A stretch of DNA of 64,000 bases, taken from the NCBI RefSeq assembly GCF_004216555.1, contig NZ_SGWQ01000019.1, forward strand, positions 16,780 to 80,779, written 5' to 3'. How positions within the stretch are numbered: position 1 is the stretch's first letter; each line of letters opens with the position of its first letter. Positions 26,435-35,461 of this stretch are shown here, in pieces. The position numbers were made by a program, and so were the translations under genes. The notes beneath the pieces were generated by a model. It ran no database searches, was not told where the DNA came from, and worked only from the letters and a program-made list of their open reading frames with translations. The stretch comes from Herbihabitans rhizosphaerae (lineage in GTDB: Bacteria; Actinomycetota; Actinomycetes; Mycobacteriales; Pseudonocardiaceae).

Positions 26435-27090
26435 CCCACTCCGCTCACGGTCGCGGCAGAAACCGGGGGAGGCTCCGGCTGGTGCGCCGGCTCCTCCTCG
26501 GCATGCTCATCGTGGGTGGCCTGGTGTTCGCCGGCACCGGCTTCCGGGTGTGGCAGGTGGCGCGGATCGACGACCGCTCGCACGCCGACGTGGTCATCGT
26601 GCTCGGCGCCGCGCAGTACCAGGGCCAGCCGTCGGCCGTGTTCGAAGCGCGCCTGCGCAAGGCGAAGCACCTCTACGACGCCGGGGTCGCCGAGCACGTG
26701 GTGACCACGGGCGGCCGGCAGGAGCGCGACCGGTACACCGAGGCCGAGGCCGGTTCCAAGTGGCTGCGCGCCAAGGGCGTGCCCTCCGACCGCACCGTGT
26801 CGGTCGGCGAGGGCAACGACACCCTCGGCAGCCTGCGTGCCGTCGCCGACGCGGTGAAGGCGCGCGGCTGGCGGACGGCCGTGCTGGTCAGCGACCCCTG
26901 GCACTCCCTGCGCGCCAGGACGATGGCCCGCGATGCCGGGCTCGACGCCTGGGTGTCGCCGACGCACAGCGGGCCCGTCGTCCAGACGCGCGAGCGGCAG
27001 TTCCGCTACATCTGGCGGGAGACCCAGGCGCTGCTGTACTACCGGCTGACCAAGGCCTCGGCCGATCAGCTCGGCGCCGACCTGGGCTGA
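26431..27090 (+). CDS. YdcF/SanA family membrane protein (DUF218)
   Basis: 219 residues. A basic start is followed by one membrane segment (LLLGMLIVGGLVFAGTGF) and a DUF218 domain with ADVVIVLGAAQYQGQPS, TGGRQERDRYTEAEAG, NDTLGSLRAV and SDPWHSLRARTMARDAG. These are the conserved acidic and His residues of the family, whose members (SanA, ElyC) act in envelope integrity. The start was placed at GTG 26431 because it overlaps the mini-ORF stop; an in-frame GTG at 26362 would add 23 atypical residues. Confidence 0.78.
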   Translation: MTHSAHGRGRNRGRLRLVRRLLLGMLIVGGLVFAGTGFRVWQVARIDDRSHADVVIVLGAAQYQGQPSAVFEARLRKAKHLYDAGVAEHVVTTGGRQERDRYTEAEAGSKWLRAKGVPSDRTVSVGEGNDTLGSLRAVADAVKARGWRTAVLVSDPWHSLRARTMARDAGLDAWVSPTHSGPVVQTRERQFRYIWRETQALLYYRLTKASADQLGADLG

Positions 27091-27134
27091 CGTCCACCCG
27101 CGACGGCGGCCGGGTCGCGCTCGGGCCGCGCCAG

Positions 27135-27140
27135 TAGCCT
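27135..27140 (+). promoter_or_regulatory. -10 hexamer TAGCCT for dgt
   Basis: TAGCCT ends seven bases before GTG 27148, predicting a leaderless dgt message and ruling against GTG 27142, which would lie upstream of the transcription start. Confidence 0.45.
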
Positions 27141-27147
27141 CGTGCCG

Positions 27148-28443
27148 GTGAACGGCGGATACACCGAGCACGACACGGCTCGCCGGTTTCCCGAGCCGCC
27201 GAAGGGTGGCGCGCTGCCCGGCTCGATGCTGTCGCGGCGCAGCCCGTTCGCGCGCGATCGCGCCAGGGTGTTGCACTCGGCGGCGCTGCGCAGGCTGGCC
27301 GGCAAGACGCAGGTGGTCGGGCCGGGTGAGGGTGCCGAGGTGACCGGCGCGCCCCGGACCCGGCTGACCCACTCGCTGGAGGTCGCGCAGATCGGGCGCG
27401 GGATCGCGGAGGACCTCGGCTGCGATCCCGACGTGGTGGACACCGCCGGCCTCGCGCACGACATCGGCCACCCGCCGTTCGGGCACAACGGTGAGCGCGC
27501 GCTGAACGAGGTGGCGCAGGCCTGCGGCGGGTTCGAGGGCAATGCGCAGACGCTGCGCATCCTGACCCGGCTCGAGCCGAAGGTGCTCGGTGAGGCGGGC
27601 GCCGAGCACGGCCTCAACCTCACCCGGGCGACGCTGGACGCCTCGACCAAGTACCCGTGGCCGCGGCGCGACGGCGAGGTCAAGTTCGGGGTCTACGACG
27701 ACGACATCGAGGTGTTCGAGTGGATCAGGCAGGGCGCTGAGCCGAGGCGGCGGTGTGTCGAGGCGCAGATCATGGACTGGTCCGACGACGTCGCGTACTC
27801 GGTGCACGACGTGGAGGACGGCGTGCACTCCGGGCGGATCACGCTCGCCTCGCTCGCCGATCCGGTCGAGCGCGCGGCGGTCGCCGAGATCGCGGCCAAG
27901 CACTTCTCCGCCGCACCGGTGTCGGCGCTGGAGGGGGCGGCCGACGATCTGCTGCGGCTGCCCGTGGTCGCGGAGCTGGCCCGCAACGGGTACGACGCGT
28001 CGCTGCCGGCACAGGTGACACTGAAGCGCATGACCAGTGAGCTGGTCGGGCGGTTCGTGGCCGCCGCGGTCACCGCCACGCTGCACCGCTACCCGGACCG
28101 GCCGATCACCCGCTACTCGGCCGATCTGGTGCTGCCCGAGCGGGCCGCTGCCGAGGTGGCGCTGCTCAAGGCGATGGCGCTGCGGTACGTGATGAGCGAC
28201 CCGGACCGGCTGGTGTTGCAGGCCGCACAACGGGAACTCCTCACCGCACTCGTGGCCAACCTGGCCGACGGCGCGCCGGACGCGCTGGAGCCGGCGTTCC
28301 GGCCGGGGTGGCTGGCCGCGGCTGACGACGCCGGGCGGCTTCGGGTCGTGGTGGACCAGGTCGCCTCGCTCACCGACGAGCAGGCGGTGGCGTGGTGCGA
28401 CGCGCTGATCGAGCACGGAGAGCCGCCCGTTCGCCCACGGTGA
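27148..28443 (+). CDS. dgt: deoxyguanosinetriphosphate triphosphohydrolase-like protein
   Basis: 431 residues. The HD-domain metal motif is in two parts: TRLTHSLEVAQIGR and LAHDIGHPPFGHNGE, with MDWSDDVAYSVHDVEDG supplying the further ligand Asp. The family cuts dNTPs to nucleoside and triphosphate. The length fits the shorter Dgt-like branch. In M. tuberculosis dgt is next to dnaG; here five extra genes separate them. GTG 27148 is predicted leaderless. Confidence 0.92.
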   Translation: MNGGYTEHDTARRFPEPPKGGALPGSMLSRRSPFARDRARVLHSAALRRLAGKTQVVGPGEGAEVTGAPRTRLTHSLEVAQIGRGIAEDLGCDPDVVDTAGLAHDIGHPPFGHNGERALNEVAQACGGFEGNAQTLRILTRLEPKVLGEAGAEHGLNLTRATLDASTKYPWPRRDGEVKFGVYDDDIEVFEWIRQGAEPRRRCVEAQIMDWSDDVAYSVHDVEDGVHSGRITLASLADPVERAAVAEIAAKHFSAAPVSALEGAADDLLRLPVVAELARNGYDASLPAQVTLKRMTSELVGRFVAAAVTATLHRYPDRPITRYSADLVLPERAAAEVALLKAMALRYVMSDPDRLVLQAAQRELLTALVANLADGAPDALEPAFRPGWLAAADDAGRLRVVVDQVASLTDEQAVAWCDALIEHGEPPVRPR

Positions 28444-28483
28444 AAGTGAGCAGGGTGCTCCCGGGCGGTGGCAGACTGGCCGT

Positions 28484-29578
28484 GTGGATACCGCTACCGA
28501 CCGCAAGCACCTCGCGTACACGCTGGCCATGCACCGTGTCGTCGCGCCGAACGCGACCCGCAACGCGTGCTGGTCGCCGTTCTCCGTGGCGAGCGCACTC
28601 GGGTTACTCGCGCAGGGCGCCCGCGGGCTGACCCGCGACGAGCTGACCGAGCTGCTCGGCGAGCCGGGCGAGCTGCTGGGCAGAGCGGCGACGCTCAGCA
28701 CGGCCGGCCACGGCCAGGACGAGCCGGTGATCGCGGTGTCCAACACGCTGTGGGCCGACTCCGCGATCGAGGTGGAACAGTCCTTTGTGGACGAACTGGC
28801 GAAGTGGTCCGGCGGCAGCGTGCGCAACGCGCCGTTCCGCGAGTCGCCAGGGCCGGCGCGGCAGACGATCAACGCCGACGTCGCGGAGACCACCCGCGGG
28901 CTGATTCCGGAGCTGCTGCCGGAGGGCTCGATCCACGCCGACACGGTGTCCGCCCTGGTGAACGCGCTGTACTTGAAGTGCGCCTGGCGGTACCGGTTCA
29001 CCGAGCGAGAGACCTCGCCCGCGCCGTTCCACACGCCGTCCGGTGCGGTCGACGTGCCGACGATGCGGCTCACCGAACGCGTCGGGTACGCCGCCGTGGA
29101 CGGCTGGCAGGTGGTGAGCCTGCCGGCCGTCGGGGGAGTGGACGCGCTGATTCTGTTGCCGGACAACGACTTGGCCGACGCGGAGTCCACTTTGGACGAA
29201 GACCGGCTGGGCACGCTGCTGGACGCGCCGGAGCTGACCAGGGTGCGCCTGGCGATGCCGAAGCTCGACGTGTCGATGGAGGCCGAGCTCAGTCCGGCGC
29301 TGCGCCGGCTCGGCGTGCGCTCGGTGTTCACCGACGAGGCCGACCTGTCCGGGATCAGCCCCAGCCGGCTCGCGGTGTCGGCTGTGCTGCACGAGTCCGT
29401 GCTCAAGGTCGACGAGCAGGGCTTCGAGGGCGCCGCCGCCACCGCGGTGATGATGCGGATGACCTCGGTCGAGATCGGCGAGCCGGTGCGGGTCGACGTG
29501 GACCGCCCGTTCCTGCTCGTGGTCCGGCACGCCGAGACGGGGGTGATCTACTTCGTGGCGCGGGTGACCGAGCCGTAA
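28484..29578 (+). CDS. serpin family serine protease inhibitor
   Basis: 364 residues, full serpin length, no signal peptide, so it should act in the cytoplasm. Family signatures are clear: NACWSPFSVASALGLLAQGA, VSNTLWADS, VNALYLKCAWRYRF, the breach region AVLHESVLKVDEQGFEGAAAT and the C-terminal RPFLLVVRHAETGVIYFVARV (quoted in part: RPFLLVVRH and YFVARV). The hinge has Gly at P15 and a small-residue P12-P8 run, which favours an inhibitory serpin, although P14 is Phe instead of Thr/Ser. The loop is about four residues longer than in antitrypsin, so P1 is uncertain (the MMRMTS region). Serpins are uncommon in actinobacteria. Confidence 0.93.
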   Translation: MDTATDRKHLAYTLAMHRVVAPNATRNACWSPFSVASALGLLAQGARGLTRDELTELLGEPGELLGRAATLSTAGHGQDEPVIAVSNTLWADSAIEVEQSFVDELAKWSGGSVRNAPFRESPGPARQTINADVAETTRGLIPELLPEGSIHADTVSALVNALYLKCAWRYRFTERETSPAPFHTPSGAVDVPTMRLTERVGYAAVDGWQVVSLPAVGGVDALILLPDNDLADAESTLDEDRLGTLLDAPELTRVRLAMPKLDVSMEAELSPALRRLGVRSVFTDEADLSGISPSRLAVSAVLHESVLKVDEQGFEGAAATAVMMRMTSVEIGEPVRVDVDRPFLLVVRHAETGVIYFVARVTEP

Positions 29579-29671
29579 GAGCAGGCCCGGCAGGGTTGCT
29601 GCGTCCGGGCGTCGCGTGCGCGCCGGCGATCGTGCTAGTCATTGCTGGCGGGGTGACGAGAGGAGCCGGGC

Positions 29672-30928
29672 GTGCTCAGACGTGCTGTCGTGGTGGTGAT
29701 GGTCGCGGTGGCGACCGTGCTCGGGTTGCTGGTCGTCCCGGCCGGGGCGACGCCACCGGACCGGCCGACCGGCCCGGTCGACCTGGTCGGGGAGCTCGGT
29801 GGCGTGCCGTACGAGATCCGGGTGCCGGCCAACTGGAACCGCACGCTGGTGATGTACGCGCACGGCTACGAGGACGCGGCCGATCATCCAGGTGAGCCGG
29901 GCCGGCGCCCGCCGAACTCGCACATCTCCGAGGCGCACGAGCAGGCGATGCTGAACGCCGGGTACGCGATCGCCGGCTCCGCCTACGCCTCGGCCGGCTG
30001 GGCGGTTCGCGACGGCATCCGTGACACCCGCGCGCTGGCCAAGCACTTCGGCAAGGTCGTCGGCAAGCCCAGGGTGACGTTGCTCGGCGGCTACTCGATG
30101 GGCTCGATCATCACGTTCGAGAGCATCGAGCGGTACGCCGAGACCTACGACGGCGCGATGCCGTCCTGCCCGGTCGGCGCCGGCAGCACGCGCACCTGGG
30201 ACGGTGTCGCGGCGGTGGCGTCGGCCTACGCGGCGGTGTACGGATGGCCGGCGGCCTGGGGACGCCCCGGCGACGTGCGCGACGATCTCGACTTCGAGTC
30301 CGAGGTCGCGCCGATTCTCCAGGCCCAGCTCGCCGCGCCGGACGGGCGCGGCAAGTTCGAGTTCATGCGGCTCGCCGCCGGCGTGCCGACCGGACCCGAG
30401 TGGCCCCTGGGCATCTGGTCCTTCGCCACCGAGGGGCGCGCGGAGCTCGAACGCCGCGCCGGCGGTCCGATCACGCAGAACCTGGACCACACCTACCGAC
30501 TGTCCACTTCGGACAGGCAGTACCTCGCCGGCCTCGGCGTCGGCGGTGACCAGGTCGACGGCTATCTGTCCACAATGGACAAGAAGCGGCTGGGCGCGCA
30601 CCCGAAGGCGCGGCACTACCTGGAGCGCTACGCCGACTACAGCGGCCGGATCCGCAACCCCGTGCTGACCTTGCACACCACGGTCGACGCGCTGGTGCCG
30701 CAGGCGCACATCAGCGCCTACAACCAGACGGTGGCCGACGCCGGCCGCGAGCGCAACGCGGCCAACGCGTGGACCAGCGGCGTCGGGCACTGCCGGTTCA
30801 CGCCGACGCAGGTGGTGACCGCGACCAAGGCGCTGGAGTCGTGGGTGCGCACCGGGCAGCGACCGGGCCGGCTTCCCGCCGAGCAGGGTTTCGTCGCCTA
30901 CGACCCGCCACCCTGGCCCCAGCCCTGA
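29672..30928 (+). CDS. secreted alpha/beta hydrolase
   Basis: 418 residues. A Sec signal peptide (VVVVMVAVATVLGLLVVPAGA) ends near residue 26. The hydrolase core has the oxyanion segment LVMYAHGYED, nucleophile elbow GGYSMGS, acid in LHTTVDALVP and His in GVGHCRFT, a full triad. The insertion between them is large. Substrate unknown; similar secreted hydrolases are tannase- or cutinase-like. GTG 29672 has GAGAGGAG upstream. It carries two GTCCAC words (30502, 30568), read as LSTSD and LSTMD. Confidence 0.82.
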   Translation: MLRRAVVVVMVAVATVLGLLVVPAGATPPDRPTGPVDLVGELGGVPYEIRVPANWNRTLVMYAHGYEDAADHPGEPGRRPPNSHISEAHEQAMLNAGYAIAGSAYASAGWAVRDGIRDTRALAKHFGKVVGKPRVTLLGGYSMGSIITFESIERYAETYDGAMPSCPVGAGSTRTWDGVAAVASAYAAVYGWPAAWGRPGDVRDDLDFESEVAPILQAQLAAPDGRGKFEFMRLAAGVPTGPEWPLGIWSFATEGRAELERRAGGPITQNLDHTYRLSTSDRQYLAGLGVGGDQVDGYLSTMDKKRLGAHPKARHYLERYADYSGRIRNPVLTLHTTVDALVPQAHISAYNQTVADAGRERNAANAWTSGVGHCRFTPTQVVTATKALESWVRTGQRPGRLPAEQGFVAYDPPPWPQP

Positions 30929-30974
30929 CCTGGGCTGTCACACCTTCGGAGGCTGTCCCGTCCAGGTCGTAGGA

Positions 30975-30995
30975 GGGCGCGCACGGAGCGCGCCC
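30975..30995 (+). other. hairpin before the AhpD-like gene
   Basis: GGGCGCGC pairs with GCGCGCCC around a five-base loop, between the hydrolase stop and the next start. It could end the first transcript. No T-run follows. Confidence 0.35.
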
Positions 30996-31018
30996 GGTGA
31001 CGATCGGGAGGGCACGTC

Positions 31019-31597
31019 ATGCCTCGGATCCCTGGTGTGGCAACGAAGAACGCGAGCGCACTGATTCGCGTCGGGTACCGGTTCGCGCGCCGGCGTTACG
31101 GCGCGGTGCCCGAGCCGTTCACCGTCGTGGCGCACCACCGCAAGCTGTTCATGGCCAGCGCCAAGCACGAGATGGCCGTGGAGAAGGCGTCGAAGGTGCT
31201 CCCGGCGAGCGTGCGCGAGCTGGCCGTGTACCGCGTGGCACAGCAGCTCGGCTGCTCGTGGTGCGTCGACTTCGGCACCATGCTGCAGAAGCACGACGGC
31301 CTGGACATCGACCGGCTCAAGAACATCGACGACTACCAGGACTCGCCGAGCTACACCGAGCAGGAGAAGCTCGCGATCTCCTACGCCGACGCGATGACCG
31401 CGAGCCCGGTGACCGTCACCGACGAACTGGTCAAGCGGTTGCGCGACGAGTTCGGCGACGACGGCGTGATCGAACTGAGCTACCAGATCGGCCTGGAGAA
31501 TATGCGCGCCCGGCTCAACAGTGCACTGGACATCACCGACCAGGGCTTCACCTCGGGCGACGCCTGCCGGGTTCCGGTGCCATCCGACCCGAGGTAA
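31019..31597 (+). CDS. carboxymuconolactone decarboxylase / AhpD-like protein
   Basis: 192 residues. The AhpD-type redox motif is QLGCSWCVDFG (Cys pair near residues 78-81) with the preceding Glu in VRELAVYRVAQ. These proteins are alkylhydroperoxidase-like disulphide reductases or decarboxylases; the CxxC favours the redox role. ATG 31019 has GGGAGGG upstream. It stands alone with a hairpin before it. Confidence 0.85.
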   Translation: MPRIPGVATKNASALIRVGYRFARRRYGAVPEPFTVVAHHRKLFMASAKHEMAVEKASKVLPASVRELAVYRVAQQLGCSWCVDFGTMLQKHDGLDIDRLKNIDDYQDSPSYTEQEKLAISYADAMTASPVTVTDELVKRLRDEFGDDGVIELSYQIGLENMRARLNSALDITDQGFTSGDACRVPVPSDPR

Positions 31598-31648
31598 CGA
31601 TCACCCGGTAACCTCCCCGCGACAACACTCGTCCCGGGGAGGGGACCG

Positions 31649-32551
31649 ATGGGGTTTCGACGTACTGGGTGGATCATCGCGGCACTGATCACGGCGGGGG
31701 TCGTCGGCGCGACGGTGGCGTACGCCGCGCCAGGCCACGAATCGTCCACTGTGGACAGTCGTGCGGACGGTGAACTCCGCTACTTCGGGTACTTCGGCGC
31801 GCGGATGATGGCCGACACCGGCAACCACCTGCCGGAGGTGGCCGGCCGGTCGAACCTGAACCACGTCAACATCAGCGACTACGATCGGTACGCGCCCGAG
31901 GTGCTCGACGACTGCGCGCCCGCGTCCTGCGCGGTGTACACCGGCTTCGAGATGTTCGCCGAGTGCGACGGGGAGAACAGCCCGAACTGCCACCTGTACC
32001 CCGACTACCGCGAGCGCTGGCTGCGGCTGGCCGAGGCGGTGCGGCCCAAGCTGGACAAGGTGGCGGCGTTCTACCTGCTCGACGAGCCGTACCACCACGG
32101 AGCGAAGGTCGCCGACGTGGCCACCGCGGCGCGCACGATCAAGGAGACCTTCCCGGACGCGAAGGTGATGCTGGTCGAGGCCGGCTACAAGATCGCCTCG
32201 ATCGAGGTGCCCGCCGAGGTCGACTGGATCGGCTTCGACGACTACTGCAAGTCGCCGGCCGAGGTCGAGTCGATCCTGGGCGCACTGGAGGAGCGCACCC
32301 GGCCCGAGCAGGGGCTGTTCCTGTTCCCGCAGGCGGCGCCGCTGCGCATGTGCGGCAGTCTGCCGGGACACACGACCGACACCGAGCTGGCCGCGCTGCA
32401 GCACGAGTACCACGCGATCGCCAAGCGGCACCCGAGGGTGATCGGCCTGATGACGTTCGGCTTCTGGGTCGAGGGCACCGCGCCGACCCAGTTGCCCGAG
32501 ACGTTCGCCGCGCACCAGCGGATCGCCGGCGAGATCATCGGCGGCCGCTGA
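31649..32551 (+). CDS. secreted protein of unknown family, barrel-like
   Basis: 300 residues. A signal peptide (GWIIAALITAGVVGATVAYA) is followed by a mature part with YFGYFGARMM, VAAFYLLDEPYHHG, VDWIGFDDYC and GLMTFGFWVEG. The alternation and the acidic residues after beta strands (LLDEP, IGFDDY) suggest a TIM-barrel glycoside-hydrolase-like fold, without a recognised family. Cys residues are paired (CAPASC, CDGENSPNC). A GTCCACTGTGGAC word (31744-31756) lies just after the signal peptide, read as SSTVD. ATG 31649 follows GGGAGGGG. Confidence 0.6.
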   Translation: MGFRRTGWIIAALITAGVVGATVAYAAPGHESSTVDSRADGELRYFGYFGARMMADTGNHLPEVAGRSNLNHVNISDYDRYAPEVLDDCAPASCAVYTGFEMFAECDGENSPNCHLYPDYRERWLRLAEAVRPKLDKVAAFYLLDEPYHHGAKVADVATAARTIKETFPDAKVMLVEAGYKIASIEVPAEVDWIGFDDYCKSPAEVESILGALEERTRPEQGLFLFPQAAPLRMCGSLPGHTTDTELAALQHEYHAIAKRHPRVIGLMTFGFWVEGTAPTQLPETFAAHQRIAGEIIGGR

Positions 32552-32557
32552 GCACCC

Positions 32558-33487
32558 TCAGGGCAGTTCGACGTGGGTGAGCTTGTCCGGGTTGACCACG
32601 TCGTACATGGAGACGATCTTGCCGTCGCGGACCGCGAAGGACGTGATCCGCGGCGACATCTCCCACTTGTGGCCGTCGGCGGGAACCTGCGGCATCGCCA
32701 TGCCCAGATCGCCGTTGACCAGGACGAGCTGACCGGTGGTGATCGTCTCCGCGGTGTACTTTTCCATGAGGCCCATGAGGAATCGGGCGATCTTGTCCGC
32801 GCCGACCATGTGCCGCCGCGCGGTACGGGCCTTGCCGTCGCTGTCGCCGACCAGCACGGCGTCCGGGTGCAGCAGCTTGACCACCGAGGCGATGTCGCCG
32901 CTGGCGACCGCGGCCAGGAACCGCTCGATCAGCTCCCGCTGCTCCTGCAGCGGCGCGCGCGGCGGCGGGTCCGCGTCGGCCAGCGCCTTGCGTCCGCGTG
33001 ACGCGTGCTGGCGGGCGGACGCGGTGGAGCAGCCGAGGGTCTCCGCGATCTCGCCGAACGGCACGGAGAACGCGTCGTGCAGCACGAACGCCACGCGCTG
33101 CTCGGGGGTGAGCTTGTCCAGCACCACCATCGCGGCCATCCGCACGCCGTCGGCGCGCACGACCGAATCCAGCGGATCGTCGCCCGGCGGTGGGCCGAAC
33201 GGCGTGACCACGGGCTCCGGCAGCCACTCGCCGACGTAGGTCTCGCGCCGCACGGCCGCCGAGCGCAGCCGGTCCAGGCAGATCCGGCCGACGACGGTGG
33301 TCAGCCAGCCGCGGAGGTCGCGGATCTCCGCACGCCGATCGATGTCCAAAGTGGACAGTCGAAGCCAGGCCTCCTGGACCGCGTCCTCGGCGTCGGTGAC
33401 CGCACCGGTCAGCCGGTAACCGACCGCCATCAGGTGCGCACGGTGGTCGGCGAACTCGTCGGCAAGAGCGTCCACACTGACGGTCAT
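32558..33487 (-). CDS. ECF41-type RNA polymerase sigma factor (SigJ-like)
   Basis: 309 residues. Region 2 (FADHRAHLMAVGYRLTGAV, then DAEDAVQEAWLRL) and region 4 (LTPEQRVAFVLHDAFSVPFG, then EIAETLGCSTASARQHASRG) flank a linker with CLDRLRSAAVRRETYVGEWLPEP, the hallmark of the ECF41 group. A C-terminal SnoaL-like domain (from about residue 185) follows, which in this group tunes activity in place of an anti-sigma factor. Its usual partner, a carboxymuconolactone decarboxylase gene, is about 1 kb away at 31019-31597. It has a GTCCAAAGTGGAC word at 33344-33356. Confidence 0.92.
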   Translation of the reverse strand: MTVSVDALADEFADHRAHLMAVGYRLTGAVTDAEDAVQEAWLRLSTLDIDRRAEIRDLRGWLTTVVGRICLDRLRSAAVRRETYVGEWLPEPVVTPFGPPPGDDPLDSVVRADGVRMAAMVVLDKLTPEQRVAFVLHDAFSVPFGEIAETLGCSTASARQHASRGRKALADADPPPRAPLQEQRELIERFLAAVASGDIASVVKLLHPDAVLVGDSDGKARTARRHMVGADKIARFLMGLMEKYTAETITTGQLVLVNGDLGMAMPQVPADGHKWEMSPRITSFAVRDGKIVSMYDVVNPDKLTHVELP

Positions 33488-33541
33488 GGCTTCGAGTGTG
33501 CCCCACGCGTGTGCTGCCGGCTTCGTCTGATGCGACACATC

Positions 33542-33547
33542 TACTAT
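33542..33547 (+). promoter_or_regulatory. -10 hexamer TACTAT for dnaG
   Basis: TACTAT ends six bases before GTG 33554, predicting a leaderless dnaG transcript. The in-frame ATG at 33530 would lie upstream of this promoter, so the GTG is preferred. Confidence 0.5.
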
Positions 33548-33553
33548 GAACGT

Positions 33554-35461
33554 GTGGCAGGGCGTATCCGGGAGAGCGATATCGCGCTGGTCCGCGAGCG
33601 CAACCGGATCGACGAGATCGTCGGCGAGTACGTCCAGCTGCGCAACGGCGGCGGCGGATCGCTGAAGGGCCTGTGCCCGTTCCACGACGAGAAGACCGCC
33701 AGCTTCAACGTCCGCCCGACGCACGGCACGTTCCACTGCTTCGGCTGCGGCGAGGGCGGCGACGTGATCGCCTTCCTCATGAAGATCGAGCACCTCACCT
33801 TCGTCGAGGCGGTCGAGCGGCTCGCCGAGCGCTCCGGCATCACGCTGAACTACGAGGGCGGCGGCGCTCGCCGGCAGCAGGATCGCGGCACCCGGGCACG
33901 CCTGGTCGAGGCGCACCGCGCGGCCGCCGAGTTCTATGCCGAGCAGCTGACCACGCAGGACGCCACGAAGGCCCGCGAGTTCCTCAAGGAGCGCGGCTTC
34001 GACGCGGCCGCGGCCGCCACGTTCGGCTGCGGGTTCGCGCCGGCCGGCTGGGACAAGCTCACCAAGTACCTGCTCGGGCGCGGTTTCGAGCTGGCCGAGC
34101 TGTACAAGGCGCAGCTGTCCAAGGAGGGGCGTCAGGGCCCGATCGACCGGTTCCACCGCAGGCTGCTGTGGCCGATCAAGGACCTGTCCGGTGACGTGGT
34201 CGGGTTCGGCGCGCGGCGGCTGTTCGACGACGACCCGATCCAGGCGAAGTACCTGAACACCTCGGAGAGCCCGATCTACCGCAAGTCCGCGGTGCTGTTC
34301 GGGCTCGACCTGGCCAAGCGGGAGATCGCCAAGCGCCGTCAGCTGGTGATCGTCGAGGGCTACACCGACGTGATGGCGATGCACCTGGCCGGTATTCCGA
34401 CCGCGGTCGCCACGTGTGGCACGGCGTTCGGCACCGAGCACATGAAGGTGCTCGCACGCCTGCTGTTCGACGCCTCGTACAACAAGGTGAGCCTGGGCAG
34501 CGAGATCATCTTCACCTTCGACGGTGACGCGGCCGGGCAGAACGCCGCGCGCAAGGCGTTCGACGACGATCAGCAGTGGGCCAGTGACACCTACATCGCG
34601 GTCGCGCCGGACGGGATGGACCCGTGTGAGCTGCGCCAGGCCAAGGGTGACGTCGCGGTGCGCGATCTCGTGGCGCGGAGGCGGCCGCTGTTCGAATTCG
34701 CCATCCGCGGGCTGCTCGGTGAGTTCGACCTGGAGACCGCCGAGGGCCGGGTCGGCGCGCTGCGGAACTCGGTTCCCCTTGTGGCACAGATCAAAGACGT
34801 TGCGCTGCGCGACGAGTACGCGCGCCAGGTGGCCGGTTGGGTCGGCTGGGAAGACACATTGACCGTGGTGCGCCGCGTGCGGGAGACCGCTGGGTCGGGC
34901 ACGCCGCCGCCGAGGCGTGCGCGACCGGCCGACCCGAACCAGGGCGCGCTCGCCGTGGACGTCGACGGCCCGCCTCGGCCGCGGCCGGACGACCCGCGAT
35001 TCTGGGTGCAGCGCGAGTCGATCAAGTGCGCGCTGCAGGTGCCGGAGCTGGCCGGGCCGTACTACGACCAGGTGCCGGACGACGCGTTCTCCGATCCGGC
35101 ATACCGGGAGCTGCACCAGGCGCTGATCAAGTCCGGCGGTGCGTCCAGTGGGCTCGCCGGCCCGGCGCTGGTGGACGCCGTGCGCGAGAACTGTCCACAT
35201 CAGACGGTGCGGTCGCTGCTCACCGAGCTGGCCGTGGAATCGTTGCGCGCCAAGACGGAACCGGACGCGCGGTATGTGTCCAGCCTGGTCGCCAGGATGC
35301 AGGAGAACCTCGTCGCGCGGCAGATCGCCGACCTGAAGTCGCGGCTGCAGCGGGTGAACCCGGTCGAGGAGTCCGAGGAGTACCGCACGCTGTTCGGCGA
35401 TCTCGTGGCGCTGGAGCAGTACCGCAAGGCGCTCGGCGAGCAGGCGGCGGGAGGCCTGTAG
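33554..35461 (+). CDS. dnaG: DNA primase DnaG
   Basis: 635 residues. The CHC2 zinc finger is CPFHDEKTASF with HCFGCGEGGDVIAF. The TOPRIM core has VIVEGYTDVMAMH and FTFDGDAAGQNAARKAF. The C-terminal helicase-binding part follows a Pro/Arg-rich linker (TPPPRRARPADPNQ). It makes RNA primers for replication. From GTG 33554 the protein starts VAGRIRESDI, which matches the mycobacterial start; ATG 33530 is less likely. The stop overlaps the next start. Confidence 0.96.
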   Translation: MAGRIRESDIALVRERNRIDEIVGEYVQLRNGGGGSLKGLCPFHDEKTASFNVRPTHGTFHCFGCGEGGDVIAFLMKIEHLTFVEAVERLAERSGITLNYEGGGARRQQDRGTRARLVEAHRAAAEFYAEQLTTQDATKAREFLKERGFDAAAAATFGCGFAPAGWDKLTKYLLGRGFELAELYKAQLSKEGRQGPIDRFHRRLLWPIKDLSGDVVGFGARRLFDDDPIQAKYLNTSESPIYRKSAVLFGLDLAKREIAKRRQLVIVEGYTDVMAMHLAGIPTAVATCGTAFGTEHMKVLARLLFDASYNKVSLGSEIIFTFDGDAAGQNAARKAFDDDQQWASDTYIAVAPDGMDPCELRQAKGDVAVRDLVARRRPLFEFAIRGLLGEFDLETAEGRVGALRNSVPLVAQIKDVALRDEYARQVAGWVGWEDTLTVVRRVRETAGSGTPPPRRARPADPNQGALAVDVDGPPRPRPDDPRFWVQRESIKCALQVPELAGPYYDQVPDDAFSDPAYRELHQALIKSGGASSGLAGPALVDAVRENCPHQTVRSLLTELAVESLRAKTEPDARYVSSLVARMQENLVARQIADLKSRLQRVNPVEESEEYRTLFGDLVALEQYRKALGEQAAGGL

